Source: Asaia bogorensis
Lineage (GTDB): Bacteria; Pseudomonadota; Alphaproteobacteria; SHVZ01
Assembly (NCBI GenBank): GCA_945897335.1
Contig: CAMDFP010000007.1
Span: forward strand, 1-42,766
Length of the DNA stretch: 42,766 nucleotides
Direction of reading: 5' to 3'
In this document: piece after piece, positions 1 through 7,951 of the stretch
Layout of the letters: every line of letters starts with the position of its first letter
Position numbering within the stretch: the first letter of the stretch is position 1
Made by a program: the position numbers and the translations under genes
Notes under the pieces: generated by a model
Told to the model about the DNA's origin: nothing
What the model saw: the letters and a program-made list of their open reading frames with translations, nothing else
Database searches by the model: none

Positions 1-735
1 CAGGCGGACCATCGAGGGCGGGACGTTGCGGAGCGCGTGGTTCAGCGCCTCGACATGGCGCTCGGCGCGGGCGAGGAACACCGACTCGCTGTCGTCCTTG
101 AACATCATGTGGCGGCCGACGGCGAGATCGGGTGAGTCGATCTGCAACACCAGCCCGGCCCGGTTGATCTCCTCGTATTCCGCCTGCATCGCCTCGGCGA
201 GGGCTTCGAGATACGCGTCGTCGGACGGGTAGTGGTCGTTCGGCTGGAACATGGCGATGACGCCGGGAGATGCCGCGTTCATGAAGCCTTCGGTCACCCT
301 GGCGCCGTCGAGAGCGGCCTTGAAGTTGGCGATGTCCTCGCGCACGGGACCCAAGTCCTTGACCTTGATCGGTCCGGTGCAGCGCGGCCGGCGATAGCTG
401 GGTCCGCCGCCGCGGGCAACGCGCTGGGCATAGCCGGGGAAGGTCTCGAGATCGGCGGGAACGCGCCTGGGACTGTCGCCTTCGAAGCCGGTCAGCCGGT
501 CCTTGATGTAGGTGGCGTAGCTGATCTTGCTCATCTCGCCGTCGCTGACCACGTCGACACGGGCATCGGCCTGGCGTGCGATCACCTCGACGACGGCTTC
601 GGCGATCGTCCTCCTGTAGCCGGCGTCCTCGACCTGGGTTCCGGCCTCCTTGCCGAAGACGAGGTCGCAGACGGCCTGCGAGCGCGGCAGGCTGCCGACA
701 TGGGTGGTGAGGATCCGGTCGGTCGACAGCCGCAT
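1..735 (-). CDS. Cobalamin-independent methionine synthase II-like (MetE C-terminal family) protein, partial
   Basis: This frame stays open for 245 codons from an ATG at 735 to the window edge, so the C-terminus is missing. The protein begins MRLSTDRILTTHVGSLPRS, the usual N-terminus of standalone MetE C-terminal-domain proteins of about 370 residues. The segment VVSDGEMSKISYATYIKDRL follows, and later IDSPDLAVGRHM, both typical of the TIM barrel. Members of this family move methyl or alkyl groups to or from thiols using zinc. The zinc ligands are usually in the C-terminal half, which is outside the window, so activity cannot be judged. An AGGAGCGAGGTG stretch just upstream gives a good ribosome binding site. 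Whether this protein makes methionine or degrades a xenobiotic thioether is not shown by the sequence. Confidence 0.85.
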   Translation of the reverse strand, partial: MRLSTDRILTTHVGSLPRSQAVCDLVFGKEAGTQVEDAGYRRTIAEAVVEVIARQADARVDVVSDGEMSKISYATYIKDRLTGFEGDSPRRVPADLETFPGYAQRVARGGGPSYRRPRCTGPIKVKDLGPVREDIANFKAALDGARVTEGFMNAASPGVIAMFQPNDHYPSDDAYLEALAEAMQAEYEEINRAGLVLQIDSPDLAVGRHMMFKDDSESVFLARAERHVEALNHALRNVPPSMVRL

Positions 736-813
736 GAACCACCTCGCTCCTGGGGGCGGGAGGCCCCGAGGGAGCGGAGGCTAGCGCCGATACGCGCCCG
801 CCGGAAGGGCGAG

Positions 814-842
814 TGCCGGAGTCGAGATGCTCGGCTCCGGCA
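814..842 (-). terminator. Stem-loop downstream of the DUF1236 gene
   Basis: TGCCGGAG at 814-821 and CTCCGGCA at 835-842 pair perfectly. The inner five bases extend the stem to 13 bp with one G-T wobble, and the loop is three bases. It begins nine bases beyond the stop codon at 851, on the side where transcription from the minus strand would leave the gene. There is no clear T tract, so termination is inferred from position and stem strength. Confidence 0.5.
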
Positions 843-850
843 CCGAGAGG

Positions 851-1320
851 CTAACGGGAGACGTGCACGATCTGGTTGGTCGTGGGCTCGACCAGGACCG
901 TCCGCCCGTTCACATAGGTGTAGCGATAGGGCGGCCGCGGGATGTCGTACACCACCACCGAACGCGGCCGGATCGCGCCGACCACCACCTCGCCCTGGAG
1001 ATAGACCGGATCGACCCTGTGGGTGGTCACGTAGGTCTGCACCTGCTGAGGCGGCTGGATCACGGTCCCTACTCTCAAGGTCCCGAGCGAGGGGCCGGCG
1101 ATCGGATCGCCAACGAAGATCGGGGCGCCGGCGGGAACAGTGCTCGCCCGCTGCTCCTGATAGATGATGGTCGGAACCTGGACCTGGGTCCGGACTTCCG
1201 GCAGCACCACCATCCGGCCCTGGAACTCATGCGCGAGGTAGGTGGCATAGGTCCAGCCGGTGCGGCCGTTCCAGGAGACTTGGTGAGGACGACGGCCAGG
1301 ACGAGAAGTTTGGCGTTCAT
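851..1320 (-). pseudogene. SH3-DUF1236 exported protein with an internal deletion and frameshift
   Basis: An ATG at 1320 with a GGAGGGGG ribosome binding site starts a signal-peptide-like MNAKLLVLAVVL. After about 13 codons that frame turns into nonsense. A different frame then carries QVSWNGRTGWTYATYLA, the end of a bacterial SH3 domain, and continues into a full DUF1236 domain (120 residues from the internal ATG at 1213) with YRYTYVNGRTVLVEP near its end. The usual family architecture is signal peptide, SH3, DUF1236. Most of the SH3 domain is absent here and the two halves are out of frame. I read this as a deletion of roughly 40 codons that killed the gene. A functional short protein starting at 1213 would have no export signal. 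A sequencing error alone would not explain the missing SH3 residues. Confidence 0.7.
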
Positions 1321-1458
1321 GGAGTCCCCCTCCACAGGAGGATCCCCCATTCGGAAAACGACCGAGCCGGACCTTTGTTCCTCTCCCCCGGGAACCGATT
1401 GCCTGCTCACCCTGTTACCACACTGCGCCCGAGTGGGTGCCATAGCGGAGGGAGTCAC

Positions 1459-1698
1459 ATGAACTTTTCACGGAACGGTTTGATCATGGTCGGCGCGATT
1501 CTGGCGCTCGTCGGCATCATCGCGCTTGGAATCCCCAGGATCACGACCCAGGAAACCAAGGAAGTCGCCCGCATCGGCGACCTGAAGATCCAGGCGACGG
1601 AGGACAAGTCCTACTTTATCCCGCCTCTCGTCAGCGGCGGAGCGCTGCTCCTCGGCATCGTCCTGATCGGCGCCGGCGTGATGACCCGCCGCGCTTAA
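1459..1698 (+). CDS. Small two-helix membrane protein, unknown function
   Basis: This 79-residue protein starts at the ATG in GGAGGGAGTCACATG, which has a strong ribosome binding site. An upstream in-frame extension to 1375 lacks one. Residues 7-25 and about 56-75 form two hydrophobic helices. They flank a polar segment of about 30 residues that carries TTQETKEVARIGDLKIQ. The layout resembles small inner-membrane proteins of the DUF3185 kind, but I cannot assign it firmly. It lies divergent from the broken DUF1236 gene, with about 140 bases between them, and ends seven bases before the convergent HbpS-like gene. Its function is unknown. Confidence 0.7.
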   Translation: MNFSRNGLIMVGAILALVGIIALGIPRITTQETKEVARIGDLKIQATEDKSYFIPPLVSGGALLLGIVLIGAGVMTRRA

Positions 1699-1705
1699 AG
1701 CGCGC

Positions 1706-2164
1706 TTAGCGCGGGTCGCCCGTATCGGGCACCAGCCCGATCTTGGTGATGGCGGCGACGGCGCAGACCTCGTCGTTCTCGGAGGTGTCCCCGGTGACGC
1801 CGACGGCGCCGACGACCTGGCCGGCGGCGTTGCGGATCAGCACCCCACCCTGCGCCGGGACGACGCGGCCGTCGCTGGCCGCCATCAGCGCGCTCATGAA
1901 CACCGGTGCCTTGGCGCTGCGGCGCGCGAACTCGCGTCCGGCGAAGCCCATGCCGAGCGTGCCCCAGGCCTTGCCGAAGGCGATGTCGAGCCTGAGAAGA
2001 CTGGTGCCGTCATCGGCGAGATAGGCCTTGAGCGCACCGCGCGGATCGAGCACGGCGACGGCCAGCGGGCTCATCTTCTGCGCACGGCCATGGGCCAGCG
2101 TCGCTTCGGCGATCGCGGTCGCGGCCTCGAGCGTGATGGTTTCGGACGGGATAGTGAGCGCCAT
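1706..2164 (-). CDS. GlcG/HbpS-like protein (PF03928 family)
   Basis: This protein has 152 residues from the ATG at 2164, which has GGAG nine bases upstream. It matches the GlcG/HbpS family: an opening helix (ITLEAATAIAEATLAHG), then PLAVAVLDPRGALKAYLADDG, and a glycine-rich GGVLIRNAAGQVVGAVGVTG strand-turn region. HbpS of Streptomyces binds haem or iron, and GlcG lies in the glycolate operon; most family members have no known ligand. Here the gene is the last in the TctABC/CoA-transferase operon, 32 bases after tctA. It may bind or process the substrate or a cofactor of that pathway. No signal peptide is visible, so it should be cytoplasmic. Confidence 0.85.
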   Translation of the reverse strand: MALTIPSETITLEAATAIAEATLAHGRAQKMSPLAVAVLDPRGALKAYLADDGTSLLRLDIAFGKAWGTLGMGFAGREFARRSAKAPVFMSALMAASDGRVVPAQGGVLIRNAAGQVVGAVGVTGDTSENDEVCAVAAITKIGLVPDTGDPR

Positions 2165-2196
2165 GTCGATGACTCCGGAAGAATGGGTAGGACGGT

Positions 2197-3696
2197 CTAC
2201 GCCCGGCGGCGGAGGCGGCGCCAGAGAAAGCCGATCAAGGGCGCGATCAGGATGATCGCCGAGATCGCCAGGATCGAGGCCGAGAGCGGGCGGTCGACGA
2301 AGGCCCACCAGTCGCCGCGGGACGCGATCAGCGTGCGGCGGAACTCCTTCTCGATCAGCGGCCCCAGCACCAGGCCGAGAATGACCGGGGCCAGCGGGTA
2401 CCTATAGCGGCGAAGCAGGAATCCCAGCACGCCGATCCCGAACATCAGGTAGAGGTCGGTCACGTTGCGCCCCAGGCTGTAGACCCCGAGCACGCTGAAG
2501 GCGAGGATCATCGGGTAGAGCAGCGCGTCCGGCACCTTCAGTAGCTTCACCCAGAGCCCGACCAGCGGCAGGTTGAGAATGAGCAGCATGACGTTGCCGA
2601 TATAGAGGCTGGCGATCAGGCCCCAGACCAGCTCCGGATGTTTCTGCAGGAGCAGCGGCCCGGTGTTGATGCCGTAGCCCTGAAGCGCGGCCAGCATCAC
2701 CGCGGCGGTTGCCGATCCCGGAATCCCGAGCGTCAGCAGCGGGACCAGCGATCCGCCAGCCGAGCCGTTGTTGGCGGCTTCCGGCCCGGCGACGCCCTCG
2801 ATCGCGCCCTTGCCGAACTCCTCCGGATTCTTCGCCACCTTCTTCTCGACGCCGTAAGAGAGGAAGGTCGCGATGGTGGCGCCGGCGCCGGGAAGGACGC
2901 CGATGACGAAACCGATCGCCGAGCCGCGGAGCCAGGGGGCGAGCGAACGCCGCCACTCGTCCCGCGTCATCATCAGCGAGCCGGCCTCGATGAACCTGGG
3001 CGCCGTCTGTTTTCGAAGATTGCCGAGGCCGACCAGCACCTCGCCGACCGCGAACAGGCCGATCGCGGCGACGACGACGCCGACTCCGTCGAACAGCGTC
3101 GGGATGCCGAAGGTGAAGCGGAGCGCGCCCGAGGTGATGTCGATGCCGACCATGCCGAGTACCAGGCCGAGCAGAGTGCAGAGCGCCGCCTTCATCGGTT
3201 GCCCGCCGCCGATGCCGGTGACCGAGCAGAGCGCCAGCAGCATCACCGCGAAGTACTCGGCCGGGCCGAACTTCAACGCCAGGTCGACCAGCGGCTGGGC
3301 CAGCACCATCATCAGGAAGGTAGCGATGGTGCCGGCGACGAAGGAGCCGATGGCGGATGTAGCGAGCGCCGCACCGGCCCTGCCCTTCCGCGCCATCTGA
3401 TAGCCGTCGATCGCCGTGATCACCGACGAGCTTTCGCCCGGCGTGTTGATCAGGATCGAGGTGGTCGAGCCGCCATACATGGCGCCGTAGAAGATGCCGC
3501 CGAACAGGATGAAGGCGCCGACCGGGTCGACCAACTGATAGGTGAAGGGAAGGAGGAGCGAGATCGCCAGCGACGGGCCGATGCCGGGCAGCACGCCGAT
3601 CGCGGTACCGATCGCGGTGCCGATCAGCGCCCACATCAGATAGTAGGGCTGCAGCGCGATCGCGAAGCCCGACAGGATGCCTGAGAAGCTTTCCAC
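2197..3696 (-). CDS. tctA: Tripartite tricarboxylate transporter, large permease subunit TctA
   Basis: This is a 499-residue polytopic membrane protein of the length usual for TctA. It starts with a GTG at 3696 with AGGGGA upstream. Family hallmarks are [20 protein letters not shown] near residue 37, the [20 protein letters not shown] loop, and a second [19 protein letters not shown] segment. These two similar half-domains form the transport path. TctA works with the small subunit TctB and the periplasmic binding protein TctC to take up carboxylates using an ion gradient. All three genes are adjacent here in the order C-B-A. The substrate is not evident from the permease. Confidence 0.95.
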   Translation of the reverse strand: MESFSGILSGFAIALQPYYLMWALIGTAIGTAIGVLPGIGPSLAISLLLPFTYQLVDPVGAFILFGGIFYGAMYGGSTTSILINTPGESSSVITAIDGYQMARKGRAGAALATSAIGSFVAGTIATFLMMVLAQPLVDLALKFGPAEYFAVMLLALCSVTGIGGGQPMKAALCTLLGLVLGMVGIDITSGALRFTFGIPTLFDGVGVVVAAIGLFAVGEVLVGLGNLRKQTAPRFIEAGSLMMTRDEWRRSLAPWLRGSAIGFVIGVLPGAGATIATFLSYGVEKKVAKNPEEFGKGAIEGVAGPEAANNGSAGGSLVPLLTLGIPGSATAAVMLAALQGYGINTGPLLLQKHPELVWGLIASLYIGNVMLLILNLPLVGLWVKLLKVPDALLYPMILAFSVLGVYSLGRNVTDLYLMFGIGVLGFLLRRYRYPLAPVILGLVLGPLIEKEFRRTLIASRGDWWAFVDRPLSASILAISAIILIAPLIGFLWRRLRRRA

Positions 3697-3724
3697 TCGG
3701 ATCGTCCCCTTGAGGCCGCCCCTG

Positions 3725-4264
3725 CTACTGGAACAGGGGGGCGAGAATGCCGTTGGGCAGCCGCTGCAGCAGCACTTCGGTGAACAGGTAGAAGAAGAAC
3801 AGCGAGAAGACGAGGGCGGTGACCAGGTTGCGGAGCCATCGACTCGGGCTGAAGAAGGTCGCGAGCCCGAACAGGAAGAGCGTGAAGCTGACGATAAAGC
3901 CCAACGGCTCCAGGGTCGCGATCAGCGCGAAGAAGCCGATGAGGACGGCCCAGACCGCCGGCCAGTCGTCGATCCTGGTGTCGTCGTCGTCGAGCGGCAC
4001 CACCGTCATCTCGCCGACGCCCCGGCCGAAGAGGCCGGGGGCGATATCGCGCAGCCGGCGGGAGACGATGACGATCGAGACGCCGAGCATGATGGTGCCG
4101 ACGATGATCGGAAAGGTCCCGGAGCCGACCGAGATGTTGCGCGGCGGCTCGGGGATCTGGGTCGCCAGCCAGATGAACAGGGCGGAGAAGGCGACGAAGA
4201 AGACGGCGAAGGCCGTCTCGATCTTGCGGTCGAGCGACCCTCGCAATCCTGACCCGCCGCTCAC
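3725..4264 (-). CDS. tctB: Tripartite tricarboxylate transporter, small membrane subunit TctB
   Basis: The protein has 179 residues if it starts at the GTG at 4264, which overlaps the tctC stop as GTGA. I prefer this start to upstream ones because the ribosome would reinitiate there. Four hydrophobic segments are visible: FAVFFVAFSALFIWLA, the helix around FPIIVGTIMLGVSIVIV, a central helix near WAVLIGFFALIATLEPLGFI, and the C-terminal LVTALVFSLFFFYLF. A loop with several aspartates (PLDDDDTRIDDWPA) separates the second and third. The pattern and length fit TctB. It should sit in the inner membrane with TctA. Confidence 0.9.
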   Translation of the reverse strand: MSGGSGLRGSLDRKIETAFAVFFVAFSALFIWLATQIPEPPRNISVGSGTFPIIVGTIMLGVSIVIVSRRLRDIAPGLFGRGVGEMTVVPLDDDDTRIDDWPAVWAVLIGFFALIATLEPLGFIVSFTLFLFGLATFFSPSRWLRNLVTALVFSLFFFYLFTEVLLQRLPNGILAPLFQ

Positions 4265-5247
4265 TTGAGCAGGCCGAGCTGACCCAGGAGCGCCTTGGAC
4301 GAGTCGTACTCCTTGTCGAGCGAGGCGACGAAGGTGTCGGTCTCGAGCGAGTCCGCCCACTGGTTCTTCTCAAGCTCGGCCTTCCAGGCCGCGGTCTTCG
4401 TCATCTTGGTGAAGGCGTCGCGCCAGTACTTGACCACGTCGGCGGAGACGCCGGGCGGGCCGAAGATGCCGCGCCAGTTCTGGTTGACGACGTCGTAGCC
4501 CTGCTCGACGAAGGTCGGGATGTCCTTGAAGTTGCCGCCGAGGCGCTTGTCGGAGCTGATCGCCAGCGCCCGCATCTTGCCGGACTGGACGAAGTCCATC
4601 ATGTCGAGGCCCCCCATGCCGACATCGACGTGGCCGCCGAGGATCGCCGGGTTGGACTCGCCGCCGGAATAGGCGATGTAGGTCACCTTGCGCGGGTCGC
4701 CGCCGAGGAGCTGGGCGAACTTGGCGACGACGATGTGATCGGAGTTGCCGAGGCTGGCGCCGCCGAAGCGGAGGCTGCCGACGTCCTTGCGCAGCGCCGC
4801 TTCGACGTCCTTCAGGTTCTTGATCGGCGACTCGGTGCGCACGACCATCATCTGGTATTCGGAGAAGATCTTGGCGATCGGCGTCAGCGTCTTGTAGGAG
4901 TTCGGCGTCCCCAGCGTCAGCGGCGTGTAGATCACGTGCAGCGCGAAGGCGGAGAGGCTGTAGGGGTCGCCCTTGCGAGGGCCCGCCATCTCGGCCATGC
5001 CGAGCTCGCCGCCGGCGCCCGGCTTGTTGAAGACCTGGATGCGCTGGTTGACGATCTTTTCATCGACCAGGACCTTGGCGACGGTGCGGCCGAACAGGTC
5101 GACGCCGCCGCCCGGCGCGAAGGCGACCATCAGCTCGATCGGCTTCGCCGGATAGTTCGCCTGGGCGAAGGCCACGGCCGGCGCCAGCAGCGCGGCGGCC
5201 ACCGCGGTGCTGCGGAAGACATTTCTCAACTTGCCTGACATGCGCAT
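4261..5247 (-). CDS. tctC: Tripartite tricarboxylate transporter, periplasmic binding protein TctC/BugT type
   Basis: The ATG at 5247 lies six bases after GGAGGAAA and gives a 328-residue protein of normal Bug-family length. A signal peptide with a hydrophobic AVAAALLAPAVAFA core should be cut near residue 28. The mature protein opens NYPAKPIELMVAFAPGGGVD, the standard Bug start, and has FNKPGAGGELGMAEMAG, the second ligand-binding loop. These proteins bind carboxylates and related acids in the periplasm and deliver them to TctAB. The gene lies between the CoA-transferase gene, 32 bases away, and tctB, which it overlaps by four bases. The substrate is therefore probably an acid that is then activated to a CoA thioester. 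Confidence 0.93.
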   Translation of the reverse strand: MRMSGKLRNVFRSTAVAAALLAPAVAFAQANYPAKPIELMVAFAPGGGVDLFGRTVAKVLVDEKIVNQRIQVFNKPGAGGELGMAEMAGPRKGDPYSLSAFALHVIYTPLTLGTPNSYKTLTPIAKIFSEYQMMVVRTESPIKNLKDVEAALRKDVGSLRFGGASLGNSDHIVVAKFAQLLGGDPRKVTYIAYSGGESNPAILGGHVDVGMGGLDMMDFVQSGKMRALAISSDKRLGGNFKDIPTFVEQGYDVVNQNWRGIFGPPGVSADVVKYWRDAFTKMTKTAAWKAELEKNQWADSLETDTFVASLDKEYDSSKALLGQLGLLK

Positions 5248-5279
5248 GGGTTTCCTCCGTTTATGACTGTTCTCGTTCG

Positions 5280-6458
5280 CTAGATCACGCCGTCGGCCTT
5301 CAGCTTGGCCAGCCTGTCGCCGTAGCCGAGTTTGGCAAGGATCTCTTCGGTGTGCTCGCCCAGCAGCGGCGCCGGCGTCTCGACGCCCCCCGGTGTCTCC
5401 GAGAGCTTCACCGGCACGCCGATGACGCGGAGCTTGCCGGCGGTCGGGTGCTGCTGCTCGACGATCATGTTGCGGGCGATCACCTGGTCGTCCTTGGTCA
5501 TGCGGCCGACGTCGTTGACCGGCGAGGCGGGGACGCCTGCCTTCAGCATGACCTCGACCCAGTGATCGACCGGCTTGGTGATGAAGATCTCGTCCAGGAT
5601 CGCATGCATCTCCTTGGCGTTCGCAGTCCGCTTCTCGCGGCTGACGAAGCGCGGATCGGATGCCAGGTGCTGGAGTCCCATCGCCTCGACGAAACGATCC
5701 CACAGCGCCGGATAGCTGGCGAAGATCGAGACGTAGCTGCCGTCGGAGCAGAGGAAGAAACCGGACGGCGCGTTGCCGTCATGGCGGTTGGCCTTGTTGC
5801 CGCCCTTGGCATGATCATAGGCGGCGAGCGGGCTGTACATCAGCGAGAGGCCGGCCTCCAGCAGCGACATGTCGACTTCCTGGCCCTGGCCGGTCTTCAG
5901 GCGGCGGCTGTATGCCGCCATGATGCCGTAGGCTGTCCACATCGAGCCGACGACGTCGCAGAGCGCATAGCCCATCGGCACCGGCGCGCGGCCGTCCATG
6001 ATCGTGGTCGAGGCAAGCCCGCTCGCTGCCAGCGCGATCATGTTGACGCCGGGATAATCGGCCTTCGGCCCGGTGTTGCCGTAACCCGACAGCGAAGCGT
6101 AGATCAGCGCCGGGTTGATCTTCTTCAGTGCCTTGTAGGTCAACCCCAGCTTCTTCATCGTGCCCGGACGGAAATTCTGGATCAGGATGTCGGAGGAGCG
6201 GACGAGATCGAAGAAGACCTCCTTGCCGGCGTCCTGCTTGAGGTCGAGGGTGACGCTCTTCTTATTGCGGTGGAGCATCATGAAGATGACGCTCTCGCCG
6301 CCGACATAAGGATAGCCGCCGCGCGCTTCCTTTTCCTGGCGCGGGCTTTCGATCTTCAGCACCTCGGCGCCCATGTCGCCCAGCATCATGCCGCAATAGG
6401 GGCCGGCCCAGGCATGGGTCAGCTCGAGCACGCGCACGCCCTGGAGGGGACCGCTCAC
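5280..6458 (-). CDS. CaiB/BaiF family class III CoA-transferase
   Basis: This 392-residue protein has the family start LQGVRVLELTHAWAGPYCGMMLGDMGAEVLKIE. It has NKKSVTLDLKQDAGKE and QNFRPGTMKKLGL at about residues 66-80 and 94-106. The segment YALCDVVGSMWTAYGI places the likely catalytic aspartate at residue 168. Class III enzymes move CoA between carboxylic acids through an aspartyl-CoA intermediate, in the cytoplasm. The start codon overlaps the preceding hydratase gene as ATGA, so the two are translationally coupled. With TctABC next to it, the enzyme probably activates the imported acid, using succinyl-CoA or a similar donor. The acid itself is not identified. Confidence 0.92.
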   Translation of the reverse strand: MSGPLQGVRVLELTHAWAGPYCGMMLGDMGAEVLKIESPRQEKEARGGYPYVGGESVIFMMLHRNKKSVTLDLKQDAGKEVFFDLVRSSDILIQNFRPGTMKKLGLTYKALKKINPALIYASLSGYGNTGPKADYPGVNMIALAASGLASTTIMDGRAPVPMGYALCDVVGSMWTAYGIMAAYSRRLKTGQGQEVDMSLLEAGLSLMYSPLAAYDHAKGGNKANRHDGNAPSGFFLCSDGSYVSIFASYPALWDRFVEAMGLQHLASDPRFVSREKRTANAKEMHAILDEIFITKPVDHWVEVMLKAGVPASPVNDVGRMTKDDQVIARNMIVEQQHPTAGKLRVIGVPVKLSETPGGVETPAPLLGEHTEEILAKLGYGDRLAKLKADGVI

Positions 6459-6907
6459 GAGGCTTTTCCTTCCTTGATCCAGCTCCGCTTGTCCGACGGC
6501 TGGCCTGCCCAGGCGGTGCCGACGGAGGTCTTGGTGCCGTCCTGCCTTTCGACCCAGAGCTGTACGGTCACCCGCGGCTTGCCGTCGACCTCGGTCACCT
6601 CGGTGACGAGGCCATGGGGCGTCAGCTTGTCGCCGCCGTAGACCGGATGGATGTAACGGGCCGAGATCTTCCCGCCATAGACCCAGGCATCGCCGAAATT
6701 GCGCTCCAGCATCTCGTGATAGAAGGCCATCTGATTCTGGCCCGAAGCGATGGTCTTCGACATGCCGTCGCGCTTGGCGGCTTCGGGGTCGCTGTGGGAG
6801 TTCTGCCCGCGGTCCCAGACCACGCGCTCGAACAGCACCATCTTCGCTTCCTCGATTTCGCGAGTGAAGGTGGCGAGCCTGTCGCCGACCTTGAGCGGCT
6901 CAGCCAT
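6455..6907 (-). CDS. MaoC-like acyl-CoA hydratase subunit
   Basis: This is a 150-residue hot-dog-fold protein. A stretch near residues 32-41 carries D32 and H38 in a context like the hydratase motif D-x-N-P-x-H, but with one extra residue between them. It is followed by SKTIASGQ, which aligns with the usual I-V-H-G segment. The later YGGDKLTPHGLVTEV strand is also typical. It probably hydrates an enoyl-CoA or dehydrates its 3-hydroxy form. The adjacent gene encodes a second hot-dog protein, and such pairs usually form a heterodimer in which only one half carries the catalytic residues. I regard this as the catalytic half. Confidence 0.8.
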   Translation of the reverse strand: MAEPLKVGDRLATFTREIEEAKMVLFERVVWDRGQNSHSDPEAAKRDGMSKTIASGQNQMAFYHEMLERNFGDAWVYGGKISARYIHPVYGGDKLTPHGLVTEVTEVDGKPRVTVQLWVERQDGTKTSVGTAWAGQPSDKRSWIKEGKAS

Positions 6908-7346
6908 TCTTCTTCTCCCACTTGCCGGCGACGTCCGCCAGCGCGGGGCGGGTCGTCGGACGGGCGAGCCCGACCAGCCGGCTGATCTCGATCAGGCGCC
7001 CGTCCTCGTCGGTCGCCGTCGCTTCGATGATCAGGTAGGCCTTTTCGCGGCGGATATACTTGTCGGCGACCGTCGCCTTCACGAAGATCCGCTTGCCGGC
7101 GATCGGCGGGTTGAAGAACTGGGAGTCGTGCCCGGTGTTGGGGACGCGCATCACCGCCCGGTACTTGCGATAGAACAGGTTCGCCGGATGGCGGGCGGCG
7201 ACGGTCGGATATGCGGCGGTCGGATTGCCGACCACCTCGCGATAATCCGCGATCATCTTCTCGGTCATCACGTAGTCCATGGTGCCGAGATCGTCACCGA
7301 CCGGGATGGACTCCCAGACCGCATTGCTTTGGTCAGCCTCACTCAC
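6900..7346 (-). CDS. MaoC/FAS1-like dehydratase partner subunit
   Basis: The chosen start is a GTG at 7346, seven bases after GAGAGGAG, giving 148 residues. Upstream in-frame ATGs have no ribosome binding site and would add a proline- and arginine-rich tail. The protein resembles the N-terminal half of two-domain hydratases: MTEKMIADYREVVGNP early, YRKYRAVMRVPNTGH in the middle and KRIFVKATVADKYIRREKAY as a long strand pair. No clear D-x-N-P-x-H motif is present, so it is probably the structural or substrate-binding partner of the following gene, which it overlaps by eight bases. It is the first gene of the operon running down to 1706. Confidence 0.75.
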   Translation of the reverse strand: MSEADQSNAVWESIPVGDDLGTMDYVMTEKMIADYREVVGNPTAAYPTVAARHPANLFYRKYRAVMRVPNTGHDSQFFNPPIAGKRIFVKATVADKYIRREKAYLIIEATATDEDGRLIEISRLVGLARPTTRPALADVAGKWEKKNG

Positions 7347-7533
7347 GGGCGCGCTCCTCTCCCGACAATGTGACGGTAGCGCTATCATCTTCGAAAGTCC
7401 GGTGAAAGCGGGTTCCAATCCGCAGTTCGGCGAAACGAGGCAACGTCCGGTGAGGCCCCGCCTCGGGGGATCGCGGCATCCCCAGGCAGGCCATGCTAGT
7501 CTGGTTCGTCCGATACCCCCAGGGAGCGGCCTG

Positions 7534-7941
7534 ATGAGCGTCCTTCGCATGATTCCCCTGATCGGCTGTATCGCCGCGGTCTACGCCCTCCTTGCCTTGG
7601 CTGGCACCGACGTTCCGGCGCGGCCGCTGGCGTCGATCGGCCTGCCGTCGGGGATCGCCTGGAATATCACAACCGGTGATCTGCTCCTGCTGCTTGCCGT
7701 CATCGCTCTCTACTTCGAGGTGCTGAAGGCGACCCGCACCGCTCAATCCTCGGTCGTCGATCACATTCTCTCGCTCGCCGCCTTCGTCGCCTGCCTGCTG
7801 GGCTTCCTGCTGATGCCGTCGCTGGGGACCTCGACTTTCCTCATCATCATGGCGATGTCGCTGTTCGACGTGATCGCGGGATTCACCATCACGCTGAGCT
7901 CGGCCCGCCGCGACCTGGCGCTGTCCACCGACCGTCTCTAG
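7534..7941 (+). CDS. Four-helix membrane protein, unknown function
   Basis: The 135-residue protein starts at an ATG seven bases after AGGGAG. Hydrophobic helices are at roughly residues 7-24, 47-65, 79-97 and 101-120. The second ends in YFEVLKATRTAQSSVVDH, a charged loop facing one side of the membrane. I do not recognise the family. It is divergent from the hydratase gene, with 187 bases between them in which I see no convincing promoter or operator. It ends ten bases before the dehydrogenase gene, so the two may be co-transcribed. Confidence 0.7.
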   Translation: MSVLRMIPLIGCIAAVYALLALAGTDVPARPLASIGLPSGIAWNITTGDLLLLLAVIALYFEVLKATRTAQSSVVDHILSLAAFVACLLGFLLMPSLGTSTFLIIMAMSLFDVIAGFTITLSSARRDLALSTDRL

Positions 7942-7951
7942 GAGCTCACCC

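Noticed and set aside
232-1167. Plus-strand frame of 311 codons near the left edge
   Set aside because: It lies antisense to the MetE-like gene and the DUF1236 remnant, and its second half is arginine/proline-rich filler.
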